Part shown: piece after piece, positions 33,757 through 42,625 of the stretch
Position numbering within the stretch: the stretch's first letter is position 1
Layout of the letters: every line of letters begins with the position of its first letter
DNA from: Allofournierella_A excrementavium
GTDB taxonomy: Bacteria; Bacillota; Clostridia; Oscillospirales; Ruminococcaceae
Length of the DNA: 64,000 bases
Reading direction: 5' to 3'
NCBI GenBank assembly: GCA_019120375.1
Contig: DWVE01000027.1
Span: forward strand, 198,604-262,603
Translations under genes and position numbers: made by a program
The notes under the pieces: model-generated
The model's input: only the letters and a program-made list of their open reading frames with translations
Told to the model about the DNA's origin: nothing
Databases searched by the model: none

Positions 33757-35763
33757 GTGAAAAAACAGAATAATCCGGCCGATCTGCCCATATACCTGTT
33801 CAAGCAGGGCAACAATTTTGAGGCATATCGGTTCTTCGGCGCTCATTTCGACTGCCGGGGCGGGGACGAAGGCGTGGTGTTCCGCGTCTGGGCGCCCCAC
33901 GCCAAAGCCGTCAGCGTGGTGGGCGATTTCAACAGCTGGGTGCCGGGTTCCCACCCGATGGCCAAGCTGGACGAGGGCGTCTGGGAGGCGTTCATCCCCG
34001 GCATCCGCGAGTACGATGTGTACAAGTTCTGCCTGACCACCCGGCAGGACGAGCTGCTGTTCAAGGCGGACCCTTACGCCTTCCATGCCGAGACCCGGCC
34101 TTCCAATGCCAGCAAGGTCTACCGGCTGGAGGGCTATGAGTGGAACGACGGCGAATGGGAGGCGCAGCAGAAAAAGCGCGACCCCCTCACCGCCCCCATG
34201 AACATCTACGAGCTGCACGCAGGCAGCTGGCGGCTCAAGGAGAACGGCGACCCCTATAACTACTCCGAGCTGGCGGACGAGCTCATCCCGTACTTACTGG
34301 ACATGCACTACACCCACGTGGAGCTGCTGCCCATCACCGAATACCCCTACGACGGAAGCTGGGGCTATCAGGTCACCGGTTACTTCGCCCCCACCAGCCG
34401 CTACGGCACCCCCAAGGACTTCATGAACTTTGTGGACAAGTGCCATCAGGCGGGCCTGGGCGTCATCATGGACTGGGTGCCCGCCCACTTCCCGAAGGAC
34501 GGCTTCGGCCTGTACATGTTCGACGGCGAGCCCTGCTACGAGGACCCCAACCCCCGCCGGGGCGAGCACAAAGAGTGGGGCACCATGGTGTTCAACTACG
34601 GCATGCCCGAGGTGGAGAGCTTCCTTGTGTCCAGCGCGCTGTACTGGGTGGAGCAGTTCCACGTGGACGGCCTGCGGGTGGACGCGGTGGCCAGCATGCT
34701 CTATCTCGACTACAACCGCCGCGACGGCGAGTGGGAGCCCAACCGCTACGGCGGCAAGGAGAACCTGGAGGCCATTGCGTTTCTGCGCAAGCTGAACAGC
34801 ACCGTGCTGGGCCGCCACCCCCACAAGCTGATGATCGCCGAGGAGTCCACCGCGTGGCCGATGGTCTCCAAGCCCGCGGAGGACGGCGGCCTTGGCTTCA
34901 ACTTCAAGTGGAACATGGGCTGGATGAACGACATGCTCAGCTACATGAGCACCGACCCGCTCTTCCGCTCGGGCAACCACAACAAGGTCACCTTCAGCTT
35001 CTTCTACGCCTTCAGCGAGAACTTCATCCTGCCCATCAGCCACGACGAGGTGGTGCACGGCAAGTGCAGCCTCATCAACAAGATGCCCGGCGACTACGAG
35101 GCAAAGTTTGCCAACCTGCGCACCTTCTACGGCTACATGATGGCCCATCCGGGCAAAAAGCTGCTGTTCATGGGCCAGGAGTTCGGCCAGTTCATCGAGT
35201 GGAACGAGGCCAAGGCGCTGGACTGGATGCTGCTGGACTACGACCGCCACCGCCAGCTGCGCCAGTATGTGAAGGACCTGAACCGCCTGTACCACGACCT
35301 GCCGGACTTCTGGCAGGTGGATTACAGCTGGGAGGGCTTCCAGTGGGTGGTGCCGGACGACAACGCCCAGTCGGTCATCGCGTTTTTGCGGCGCGACGCG
35401 GCGGGCCACACCACCTTGGTGGTCTGCAACTTCAATCCCGTCCTGCGGGAGGGCTATCAGATGGGCGTGCCGGTGGCCGGCACCTACAAGGAGCTGCTCT
35501 CCAGCGACGACGAGGCCTACGGCGGCAGCGGCGTGCACAACAAGCCTCTGCGCAGCCACAAAAAGCCGATGCACGGCTTTGACCAGAGCATCAGCGTCAC
35601 CTTGCCGCCGCTGAGCACCGTCTATTTCTCGGTGCCGCAGCCCAAAGAGGCGAAGCCTGCGGCAAAAAAGCCCGCCAAAAAGACGGCGGCAAAAAAACCT
35701 GCGGCCAAAAAGCCCACGGCGAAAAAGACGGCCAAGCCCGCCAAGGACGCCGAAAAGGCCTGA
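33757..35763 (+). CDS. glgB: 1,4-alpha-glucan branching enzyme with Lys/Ala/Pro tail
   Basis: 668 residues from a GTG at 33757 behind GGGAGGGAG. An N-terminal CBM48 (about 25-125, VFRVWAPHAKAVSVVGDFNSW) precedes a GH13 catalytic barrel. Motifs: DWVPAHFP, GLRVDAVASM (nucleophile Asp309), MIAEEST (acid/base Glu362) and ISHDEVVHGK (Asp430). It makes alpha-1,6 branches in glycogen. Residues about 629-668 form a low-complexity tail of repeated AKKPA/AKKTA units that resembles the C-terminal domain of histone H1 and is not part of ordinary GlgB. First gene of glgB-glgC-glgD-glgA. Confidence 0.95.
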   Translation: MKKQNNPADLPIYLFKQGNNFEAYRFFGAHFDCRGGDEGVVFRVWAPHAKAVSVVGDFNSWVPGSHPMAKLDEGVWEAFIPGIREYDVYKFCLTTRQDELLFKADPYAFHAETRPSNASKVYRLEGYEWNDGEWEAQQKKRDPLTAPMNIYELHAGSWRLKENGDPYNYSELADELIPYLLDMHYTHVELLPITEYPYDGSWGYQVTGYFAPTSRYGTPKDFMNFVDKCHQAGLGVIMDWVPAHFPKDGFGLYMFDGEPCYEDPNPRRGEHKEWGTMVFNYGMPEVESFLVSSALYWVEQFHVDGLRVDAVASMLYLDYNRRDGEWEPNRYGGKENLEAIAFLRKLNSTVLGRHPHKLMIAEESTAWPMVSKPAEDGGLGFNFKWNMGWMNDMLSYMSTDPLFRSGNHNKVTFSFFYAFSENFILPISHDEVVHGKCSLINKMPGDYEAKFANLRTFYGYMMAHPGKKLLFMGQEFGQFIEWNEAKALDWMLLDYDRHRQLRQYVKDLNRLYHDLPDFWQVDYSWEGFQWVVPDDNAQSVIAFLRRDAAGHTTLVVCNFNPVLREGYQMGVPVAGTYKELLSSDDEAYGGSGVHNKPLRSHKKPMHGFDQSISVTLPPLSTVYFSVPQPKEAKPAAKKPAKKTAAKKPAAKKPTAKKTAKPAKDAEKA

Positions 35764-35795
35764 AGACCGCTTCGGGGAATCGCAAAATGCACTAA

Positions 35796-35814
35796 CGGCG
35801 GCCTCTGGCCGCCG
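35796..35814 (+). repeat. Hairpin in the glgB-glgC gap
   Basis: CGGCGGCC (35796-35803) pairs with GGCCGCCG (35807-35814) around TCT. No T run follows, so it is more likely an mRNA processing or stability element than a terminator. Confidence 0.6.
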
Positions 35815-35831
35815 ATAAGGGGAGAAGTAGT

Positions 35832-37046
35832 ATGAAAGAATGTATCGCTATGCTGCTGGCCGGCGGGCAGGGCTCACGCCTGTATGCCCTCACACAACGG
35901 CTGGCAAAACCCGCAGTTCCCTTCGGCGGAAAGTATCGCATCATCGACTTTCCGCTGTCCAACTGCGTCAACTCGGGGATCGACACGGTGGGCATCCTGA
36001 CCCAGTACCAGCCGCTGGTGCTCAACGAGTACATCGGCAACGGCCAGCCCTGGGACCTGGACCGTCTGTACGGCGGCGTCCATGTGCTGCCCCCCTACCA
36101 GACGGCCACCGGCTCGGACTGGTACAAGGGCACCGCCAACGCCATCTATCAGAACATCAACTTCATCGACCGCTATGAGCCCAAGTATGTGGTCATCCTC
36201 TCCGGCGATCACATTTACAAGATGGACTACTCCAAAATGCTGGACTTCCACAAGGCGAAAGGCGCCGACTGCACCATCGCCGTGATGGAGGTGCCCTGGG
36301 AAGAGGCCAGCCGCTTCGGCATCATGACCGCCGACGAGGAGGGCACCATCACCAAGTTCGAGGAGAAACCCAAGGAGCCCAAGAGCAATCTGGCCTCCAT
36401 GGGCATCTACGTCTTCTCCTGGGACAAACTGCGCAAGTTCCTCATCGAAGACGAGGCCAACCCCGCCTCCGACAACGACTTTGGCAAGAACATCATCCCC
36501 AACATGCTGGCCAGCAAGGAAAAGATGGTGGCCTATCCCTTCGAGGGCTATTGGAAGGACGTGGGCACCATCGACAGCCTGTGGGAGGCCAACATGGACC
36601 TTTTGAACCCCAAGATGCCGCTGGATGTCTGGAGCGACGAGTGGAAGATCTACTCCCGCAACTCCGGCATGCCCGGCCAGTGGGTGGGCGAAAACGCCGA
36701 GATCGATAACTCCATGATCACCGAAGGCTGCAAGGTGGAAGGCAAGCTGGTGCAGAGCGTGCTGTTCGCCGGCGTCAAGGTGGGCGAGGGCGCCGTGGTG
36801 GAGGACTCCATCATCATGCCCGGCGCGGTGGTCGAGCCGGGCGCCAAGGTGCGCTATTCCATCATTGCCGAAAACGTGACCGTCAAGAGCGGCGCGGTGG
36901 TGGGCGAGCGCCCCGAGGACATGGACAACCTGGACAACTGGGGCGTCGCCGTTGTGGGCGAAGGCGTCACCATCGGTGTGAACGCCAAGGTGGGTCCCAA
37001 GGCCATGGTGGTCAAAGACGTAAAGGATGGTGAGGAGCAATGGTAA
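35832..37046 (+). CDS. glgC: Glucose-1-phosphate adenylyltransferase
   Basis: 404 residues. It makes ADP-glucose, the donor for glycogen synthesis. The N-terminal nucleotidyltransferase domain begins AMLLAGGQGSRLYALT with PAVPFGGKYRIIDFPLSNC, ILSGDHIYKMDY, and FEEKPKEPKSN. A C-terminal left-handed beta-helix (about 290-395) carries hexapeptide repeats and the allosteric site. GGGGAGAAG precedes the ATG. It overlaps glgD by seven bases, which fits a GlgC-GlgD hetero-oligomer as known for Firmicutes. Confidence 0.96.
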   Translation: MKECIAMLLAGGQGSRLYALTQRLAKPAVPFGGKYRIIDFPLSNCVNSGIDTVGILTQYQPLVLNEYIGNGQPWDLDRLYGGVHVLPPYQTATGSDWYKGTANAIYQNINFIDRYEPKYVVILSGDHIYKMDYSKMLDFHKAKGADCTIAVMEVPWEEASRFGIMTADEEGTITKFEEKPKEPKSNLASMGIYVFSWDKLRKFLIEDEANPASDNDFGKNIIPNMLASKEKMVAYPFEGYWKDVGTIDSLWEANMDLLNPKMPLDVWSDEWKIYSRNSGMPGQWVGENAEIDNSMITEGCKVEGKLVQSVLFAGVKVGEGAVVEDSIIMPGAVVEPGAKVRYSIIAENVTVKSGAVVGERPEDMDNLDNWGVAVVGEGVTIGVNAKVGPKAMVVKDVKDGEEQW

Positions 37047-38164
37047 AGTCCAACACGGATGCCCTGGGCATCATTTTCCCCAATGCATATGACAGCCTGA
37101 TCCCCGAGATGGTGACCCAGCGCACGATGGCGTCCATCCCCTTCGGCGGGCGCTACCGCATGATCGACTTCGTGCTGTCCAGCTTCGCCAACGCGGGCAT
37201 CAGCAACGTCTCCATCATCGTCAAGCAGAACTACCATTCCCTGATGGACCATCTGGGCTCCGGCCGTGAGTGGGACCTCACCCGCAAGCGGGGCGGCCTG
37301 AATCTGGTGCCCCCCTACGCCGAGGCCAACGTCAAGATGTACCGCGGCCGCGTGGAGGCCCTGGCCAGCATCGTGGATTTTCTGGCGGACCAGAAAGAGG
37401 AATACGTGGTGATGAGCGATTCCAACATCGCTTATAACTTCGACCTGAACAAGCTCATCGAGGCCCACGTGGCCACCGGCGCGGACGTGACCGTGATGTA
37501 CGAAAAGCGGGAGATCCCCGCCGGCCTCAAGGATGACAACTACACCCTGCGCATCCAGGACGGCCGCGTCACCGAGCTGCTCTGCAACGACTACCGCCCC
37601 GGCGTGCAGAACCTGTCCATGAACGTTTACGTCATCCAGCGTGAGGCCCTCATCACCATGGTGAAGGACGCCACCATCCGCGGCCTGGTCTACTTTGAGA
37701 AGGACATCCTGGCCCGCAACCTGGAGCTGCTGAACGTGCAGGGCTACGAATACACCGGCTACACCGCCCGCATCGCCGACTGCCGTACTTACTTCGAGGA
37801 GAACATGCGCCTTCTGGACCCCGCGAACCTGGACGCGCTGTTCCCCGCCGAGCTGCCGGTCTACACCAAGGTGCACGACAACGCCCCCACCCGCTACGCC
37901 ATGGACAGCCACGTGAAGAACAGCGTGGTGGCCGACGGCTGCATCATCGAGGGCGACGTGGAGAACTGCGTGCTGTTCCGCGGCGTGAAGGTGAAGAAGG
38001 GCGCCAAGGTGAAGAACTGCGTGCTGATGCAGAACACCATCGTGGAGCCCGGCGCCCATGTGGAGTATGTGGTCACCGACAAAAACGTGAAGATCACCAC
38101 CGACAAGGCTCTGGCCGGCAGTGACACCTTCCCGGTGTATGTTGCGAAGAACCGCACCGTATAA
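37040..38164 (+). CDS. glgD: GlgD subunit of glucose-1-phosphate adenylyltransferase
   Basis: 374 residues, paralogue of GlgC. It keeps the fold (PFGGRYRMIDFVLSSFANAG, VVMSDSNIAYNFD) but the N-terminus reads LGIIFPNAYDSLIPEMV instead of the GGxGxRL loop, as expected for GlgD, which modulates the catalytic GlgC subunit. The C-terminal beta-helix is present (VKNSVVADGCIIEGDVENCV). It starts inside glgC behind GGTGAGGAG. Confidence 0.93.
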   Translation: MVKSNTDALGIIFPNAYDSLIPEMVTQRTMASIPFGGRYRMIDFVLSSFANAGISNVSIIVKQNYHSLMDHLGSGREWDLTRKRGGLNLVPPYAEANVKMYRGRVEALASIVDFLADQKEEYVVMSDSNIAYNFDLNKLIEAHVATGADVTVMYEKREIPAGLKDDNYTLRIQDGRVTELLCNDYRPGVQNLSMNVYVIQREALITMVKDATIRGLVYFEKDILARNLELLNVQGYEYTGYTARIADCRTYFEENMRLLDPANLDALFPAELPVYTKVHDNAPTRYAMDSHVKNSVVADGCIIEGDVENCVLFRGVKVKKGAKVKNCVLMQNTIVEPGAHVEYVVTDKNVKITTDKALAGSDTFPVYVAKNRTV

Positions 38165-38171
38165 CGCCAAA

Positions 38172-38234
38172 AGAGGGCGCAAGCCCTCTGACTCTCTCCC
38201 CAGGGGCGGGGGCCCTGCACAGGGCCCCCGCCCC
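38172..38234 (+). repeat. Two tandem RNA hairpins between glgD and glgA
   Basis: First, AGAGGGC (38172-38178) with GCCCTCT (38183-38189) closed by GCAA, a GNRA-type loop. Second, GGGGCGGGGGCCCTG (38203-38217) with its exact complement at 38220-38234. No T run follows either, so they probably do not terminate efficiently. They lie directly before the glgA ribosome binding site. Confidence 0.75.
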
Positions 38235-38260
38235 CTCCCCATAAAACAAGGAGGAACCTT

Positions 38261-39679
38261 ATGAACGTTTTATTCTGCGCGAGCGAGGCCAACCCCTGGG
38301 CCGCCTCCGGCGGTCTTGGCGACGTGGCCGGCAGCCTGCCCAAGGCGCTGGTGCAAAACGGTGTGGACTGCCGTGTGGTCATGCCGCTCTACGGCGATCT
38401 GAAATACCGGGACGAACTGGAATACATCACCAACTTCAGCGTGCCTGTGGGCTGGCGCAGCCAGTATTGCGGGCTGTTCAGCGCCAAGCGGGACGGCGTG
38501 ACCTTCTATTTCCTGGACAACGAGTATTACTTCAAGCGCACCGGCCTCTACGGCTTTTATGACGACGGCGAGCGCTTCGCCTTCTTCAGCCGCGCGGTGC
38601 TGGAGATGCTGTTCTACACCGACTTCACCCCCGACGTGATCAACGCCAACGACTGGCAGACCGCCCTGGTGCCGGTGTATCTGAACCTCTACTACCGCCA
38701 TCTGGACAAATACAGCCACATCAAGACCGTGTTCACCATCCACAACATCCAGTATCAGGGCAAATACGGCCTGGACATCCTGGAGGACACCTGCGGCATC
38801 GGCCGGCGGGACGCCCACATCGTGGAGTACGACGGCTGCGCCAACTTTATGAAGGGCGCCATCGAGACCAGCGACAAGGTGAGCACCGTGAGCCCCACCT
38901 ACGCCGGTGAAATTCTCGACCCCTGGTTCAGCCACGGGCTGGACGGCCTGCTGCGCCAGAAGCAGTACAAGCTGTGCGGCATTCTGAACGGCATTGACGT
39001 GGACAGCTACAACCCCGAGACCGACCCCAACATCCCCGCCCACTACAACGCCGACACCTTCGCCGAGGGCAAGGCGGAGTGCAAGCGCCGCCTGCAGGAG
39101 CAGTTCGGCCTTGCCCAGGACGGCAGCCCCGTGATGGCCATGGTCACCCGACTGGTGGGCCACAAGGGCGTGGACCTGGTGCGGGACGTGGCCGAGGGCC
39201 TCATCGACCAGGGCATCGAACTGGTGATTTTGGGCAACGGCGAGCACGCCTACGAAGCCTTCTTCAACGATCTGGCGGGCCGTCATCCGGGCCGCGTGGG
39301 CGTGTACATCGGCTTTGTGCCCCCGCTGGCGCGGCAGATCTACGCCGGCGCGGACATCTTCCTGATGCCCTCCAAGTCGGAGCCCTGCGGTCTGGCCCAG
39401 ATGGTGGCCTGCCGCTACGGCACCATCCCCGTGGTGCGTGAGACCGGCGGCCTGAAGGATTCCATCCATGACTCCGGCGACGGCTGGGGCAACGGCTTCA
39501 CCTTCCAGCAGTACAACGCCCACGACCTCTACGAGGCCTGCTGGCGCGCCAAGGAAGGCTACTGGCACAAGGACGGCTGGCCCGTGCTGGTGCACCGCGC
39601 CATGTGCTGCGACTTCAGCTGGAACGTCTCCGCTCACTCCTACATCGATATGTACCAGCAGGTGATGAACCTCTGGTAA
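38261..39679 (+). CDS. glgA: Glycogen synthase
   Basis: 472 residues, GT5 family, elongating alpha-1,4-glucan from ADP-glucose. The N-terminus reads LFCASEANPWAASGGLGDVA. The classical K-x-GGL lysine is Ala here, a variation I believe occurs in other Clostridia. VINANDWQTALVPVYLN, a VFTIHNIQYQGKYG segment, LNGIDVDSYNPETD, RLVGHKGVDLV and the C-terminal PSKSEPCGLAQMVACRYGT with the conserved glutamate region are typical. AAGGAGG precedes the ATG. Last gene of the glycogen operon. Confidence 0.95.
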   Translation: MNVLFCASEANPWAASGGLGDVAGSLPKALVQNGVDCRVVMPLYGDLKYRDELEYITNFSVPVGWRSQYCGLFSAKRDGVTFYFLDNEYYFKRTGLYGFYDDGERFAFFSRAVLEMLFYTDFTPDVINANDWQTALVPVYLNLYYRHLDKYSHIKTVFTIHNIQYQGKYGLDILEDTCGIGRRDAHIVEYDGCANFMKGAIETSDKVSTVSPTYAGEILDPWFSHGLDGLLRQKQYKLCGILNGIDVDSYNPETDPNIPAHYNADTFAEGKAECKRRLQEQFGLAQDGSPVMAMVTRLVGHKGVDLVRDVAEGLIDQGIELVILGNGEHAYEAFFNDLAGRHPGRVGVYIGFVPPLARQIYAGADIFLMPSKSEPCGLAQMVACRYGTIPVVRETGGLKDSIHDSGDGWGNGFTFQQYNAHDLYEACWRAKEGYWHKDGWPVLVHRAMCCDFSWNVSAHSYIDMYQQVMNLW

Positions 39680-39694
39680 GGCCCATCAGCCGGC

Positions 39695-39735
39695 GGGGCC
39701 GGGCTGCCTGTTTTGGGCGGCCCGGCCCCTTTTTT
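39695..39735 (+). terminator. Terminator of the glycogen operon
   Basis: GGGGCCGGGCTGCC (39695-39708) pairs with GGCGGCCCGGCCCC with a small bulge, followed by T6 (39730-39735). Confidence 0.9.
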
Positions 39736-39805
39736 GACCGGGAGGAGCGCTGTTTCAAAGTTGTAAAAATACTCGTGAAAAAATGGAAAAATTTGCAGCC
39801 GGGTC

Positions 39806-39833
39806 TGGAAAACCGTCGAAAGGGGTCTATAAT
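39806..39833 (+). promoter_or_regulatory. Promoter of the serine hydrolase gene
   Basis: Perfect TATAAT (39828-39833) with TGGAAA (39806-39811) 16 bases upstream. The -35 matches 4 of 6 bases. Confidence 0.6.
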
Positions 39834-39880
39834 AGGTGTATGCCCGCGCCGCCGGGGGCGGCAGCCGGGCAGGAAAGAGA

Positions 39881-40849
39881 GTGACCTTCGGAATGTCAGG
39901 AAGCAGACAAACCACACACAGAAAAAAGGGCAGCCCCGTGCCCACGCTCATCCTGCTGGTGCTGGCGGTGTTCGCCATGCTGGCGGCGCTGTGGTACTGG
40001 AGCGAGAGCGCGCTGCCGGTGAACGGCGAGGACGCACAAGAGCCATCCGCCCCGGCGTCCCAGCCCGCGGACGTGCCGGAGGCCACCCCGGCCCCCACGC
40101 CCAGCCCGGAGCCCACGCCGCTGCCCGAGGTGCTGCTCACCGACGAGGCGGACGCCACGCTGGACGCTTTTCTGGACGCTCAGCCCAGCACCGTGTCGGT
40201 CTGGCTGCAGGACCTGACCACCGGCGATACATACACCTACAACGAGTCCTCCGGCTTTTACTGCGCCAGCACCCTGAAAGCCCCCTACGCCCTGTGGCTG
40301 GCCCAGCGGGACGAGGCGGGGGAGATCGACCTGGATACGGAGTGGAACGGCTCCACCGGCTGGGACCGCATCTACACCATGATCTCGGTGAGCTCCAACG
40401 ACGCGGCCCACGGCCTTGCGGGCATGTGGCCCGCCACCGCCGACACCGGCTTCCAGGACTTTTTGGCCCAGCTGGGCTTCGCTGCTCCCGAAGGCTGCGA
40501 GATCACCAAGGAGGAGGGCATCCACGGCTGGACCACCGCCCGGGACGGCGGCCTCTCCATGCTGGCCCTCTACGAGTACTTCGAGACCGACACCGAGAAC
40601 GCCCGGCAGCTCAAGCAGGCCTTCCTGGACGCCCAGCACGATTACCTGTGGTTCCCGGCGCCCGCCGCCAAAAAGTACGGCAGCTGGGACAACGCCTTCC
40701 ACGACATGGGCATCGTCTACTCTGAACGGCCCTATATCCTGTCGGTGTTCACAAGCTACGGCACCCAGGACGAGCCTCCCGCCGAGGGCATCGAGATGAT
40801 GCAGCAGCTGGGCCATCTGGTGGCCGAGGTGCTGGGGCAGGGAGAATGA
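39881..40849 (+). CDS. Membrane-anchored beta-lactamase-like serine hydrolase
   Basis: 322 residues from a GTG at 39881, which has AGGAAAGA at usable spacing. An ATG at 39893 in the same frame is the alternative. One N-terminal helix (about 20-41), then a Pro/Thr/Glu-rich linker (about 50-85), then a class A beta-lactamase/penicillin-binding fold. Active-site motifs: CASTLKAPY (Ser130, Lys133), SSND (S-x-N motif, 171-173), and a KYG at the place of KTG. It acts outside the membrane. A D,D-carboxypeptidase or related hydrolase is as likely as a true beta-lactamase. It is a single gene with its own promoter and terminator. Confidence 0.8.
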   Translation: MTFGMSGSRQTTHRKKGSPVPTLILLVLAVFAMLAALWYWSESALPVNGEDAQEPSAPASQPADVPEATPAPTPSPEPTPLPEVLLTDEADATLDAFLDAQPSTVSVWLQDLTTGDTYTYNESSGFYCASTLKAPYALWLAQRDEAGEIDLDTEWNGSTGWDRIYTMISVSSNDAAHGLAGMWPATADTGFQDFLAQLGFAAPEGCEITKEEGIHGWTTARDGGLSMLALYEYFETDTENARQLKQAFLDAQHDYLWFPAPAAKKYGSWDNAFHDMGIVYSERPYILSVFTSYGTQDEPPAEGIEMMQQLGHLVAEVLGQGE

Positions 40850-40867
40850 ACCCCTGCGTTTTTGCAT

Positions 40868-40919
40868 AAAAAAGCCGCCGTGCCCGGTGATGCCGGTGAT
40901 GCCGGGCGCGGCGGTTTTT
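40868..40919. terminator. Bidirectional terminator between the serine hydrolase and udk
   Basis: GCCGCCGTGCCCGG (40874-40887) pairs with CCGGGCGCGGCGG (40902-40914), flanked by A6 on the left and T5 on the right. The loop holds a CCGGTGATG direct repeat. Both converging genes end here. Confidence 0.88.
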
Positions 40920-40928
40920 CACTTGCGT

Positions 40929-41555
40929 TTACTCCTTTGCGGCGCTGGCCAGATGGCTCTCCAGCCGGTGGATGAGCATCTCCACCGCCACCGGGTTCTT
41001 GCCGCCCTCGGGGATGATGAGGTCGGCCCGGCGCTTGCTGGGCTCCACGAACTGCTCGTGCATGGGCTTCACGGTGGTCAGGTACTGGGTGACCACACTG
41101 TCCAGCGTGCGGCCTCGCTTTTTTACGTCCCGCACGATGCGGCGCAGAATGCGCACGTCGGCGTCGGTGTCCACAAACACCTTGATGTCCATCAGGTCGC
41201 ACAGCTCCGGGCTGGCGAAGATGAGGATGCCCTCCACCAAAATCACCGGCGCGGGGTGGATCTGGATGAAATCGTCCGAGCGGTTGTGCTGGGAAAAATC
41301 GTACACCGGGCACAGCACCGTCTCGCCCGCCTTCAGCGCCTTGATGTGTTCCACCATCAGCTCGGTCTCGAAGGCGTTGGGGTGGTCGTAGTTGGTCAGG
41401 CAGCGCTGCTCATAGGTCAGCTCGTCCTGACGCTTGTAGTAGTTGTCGTGACTGATGACGCTGATCTGATCGCCAAAGCGCTCCTTCAGCCGTTTGGTCA
41501 GCGTGGTCTTTCCGCTGCCGGTGCCGCCGGCAATGCCCAGTACCATCGTGTTCAT
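40929..41555 (-). CDS. udk: Uridine kinase
   Basis: 208 residues from the ATG at 41555, chosen for the AGGAGA site ten bases upstream. It phosphorylates uridine and cytidine in pyrimidine salvage. P-loop LGIAGGTGSGKTTLTKRL, ISHDNYYK, NYDHPNAFETE, YDFSQHNR, VILVEGILIF and TDADVRILRRIVRD are all typical. It lies 80 bases downstream of the GNAT gene on the same strand and could be read from the FkbH operon, although it has no pathway link to it. Confidence 0.95.
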   Translation of the reverse strand: MNTMVLGIAGGTGSGKTTLTKRLKERFGDQISVISHDNYYKRQDELTYEQRCLTNYDHPNAFETELMVEHIKALKAGETVLCPVYDFSQHNRSDDFIQIHPAPVILVEGILIFASPELCDLMDIKVFVDTDADVRILRRIVRDVKKRGRTLDSVVTQYLTTVKPMHEQFVEPSKRRADLIIPEGGKNPVAVEMLIHRLESHLASAAKE

Positions 41556-41635
41556 AACCACAGTCTCCTTCTCTCTATGTGTCCGCCGGCCCGCTGCCGG
41601 TGGGAAAAGACGGGCAAAAGCCCCCTCGGGGCCGC

Positions 41636-42625
41636 TCAATCTGCGGGCAGATTGGGCCGGTCCTGGTCGCCGTCGGCCTTGAACAGCACGAAACGGTCGG
41701 GGTCGCTGGTGAAATAGTAATATTCCGTGTTCTCAAACAGGGGCGGCTGCAGATAGTTGGGCAGGATGTTTGCATCGCCCTCTCTGCGCTCGCAAAAGCC
41801 CGCCGCCGCCATCACCGCCGGGCCCACCCCGGCGCAGTAGCACTCGGCGTACTCCGCGCCGCTGGCCTTCAAAAGGCGGTCGATGGCCGCCCCCAGCCGG
41901 GGCAGCAGGGAAGTGTTGCCCACAAAATCGGCGATGCGCAGCGCCTTGCCCTGGCCGCTGTCCACCACGCGGCAGACAAGATAGGCCAGCAGACGGCCCT
42001 GCTCCTTCGCGGCGTACACCTGATAGGTCAGATGGGGGAAGGCGAAATACCGCCGCTGCATGTACCACACGTCCTTGCGGGGAGTGTGGGGGCTGTCCGG
42101 CATGCCCAGCGCCGCCAGCGCCCCGGGGCCTTCCACCGGCTCCAGCGAAAGGTCGCCCCTGGCGGGCAGAACGGTGGGGTCCGCCACCCGGGCCAGCCGG
42201 TATTCCGAAAGTCCCGCCAGCCGGTAGAAGTGGCCCACCCGGTCGGCGTGCCAGCCGAGAAAGCGGTAGAAGGCCATGGTCTTGGGGCGGATGTTGTTGC
42301 AGGCCACCACCTGCGCGCCGGTGAGCCGGGGCAGGGCGGCCATCAGTTCCAGGCCCACCCCGTTGTGGCCCTTGGCCGCCACCCACACCGACACCCAGAC
42401 GTCGGCATCGGGGGCGTCCGAAGCCCGGATGTAGCCGGCGGCGGCCACAAGAACGCCCTCCTCTTCGGCCAGGGCGAACTGCAGGCTGTTGCCGCTTTTG
42501 TAATAAAAATCAAAATATTCCTCTCTGTTGATAAGAGGGAGCCGCCAGTCGAAGTTGGCGTTGACGAAATCCACCACTCGCTTGGCCTCGTCCTGGGCCG
42601 CGAGGCGCAGCACCGGGGCGCTCAC
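41636..42625 (-). CDS. GNAT-like acyltransferase, last gene of the carrier-protein operon
   Basis: 329 residues. A GNAT fold is indicated by VWVSVWVAAKGHNGVGLELM (coenzyme/pantetheine-binding region) and NIRPKTMAFYRFLGW. A second half (about 150-329) includes VYAAKEQGRLLAYLVCR and the ending GDQDRPN, which I associate with acetyltransferases of surface-polysaccharide clusters. The likely job is to move an acyl group, here perhaps from the adjacent carrier protein, to an amino sugar. The gene overlaps the SDR gene in ATGA. Acceptor unknown. Confidence 0.75.
   Translation of the reverse strand: MSAPVLRLAAQDEAKRVVDFVNANFDWRLPLINREEYFDFYYKSGNSLQFALAEEEGVLVAAAGYIRASDAPDADVWVSVWVAAKGHNGVGLELMAALPRLTGAQVVACNNIRPKTMAFYRFLGWHADRVGHFYRLAGLSEYRLARVADPTVLPARGDLSLEPVEGPGALAALGMPDSPHTPRKDVWYMQRRYFAFPHLTYQVYAAKEQGRLLAYLVCRVVDSGQGKALRIADFVGNTSLLPRLGAAIDRLLKASGAEYAECYCAGVGPAVMAAAGFCERREGDANILPNYLQPPLFENTEYYYFTSDPDRFVLFKADGDQDRPNLPAD

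Noticed and set aside
38261..38330. Missing K-x-GGL lysine as a sign that GlgA is inactive
   Set aside because: The rest of the enzyme is intact, the gene is in a complete glycogen operon, and I believe this variant occurs in other Clostridia.
40929..41555. udk as a functional part of the FkbH-ACP operon
   Set aside because: It is on the same strand but 80 bases away and is a pyrimidine salvage gene; co-transcription is possible but no pathway link is visible.
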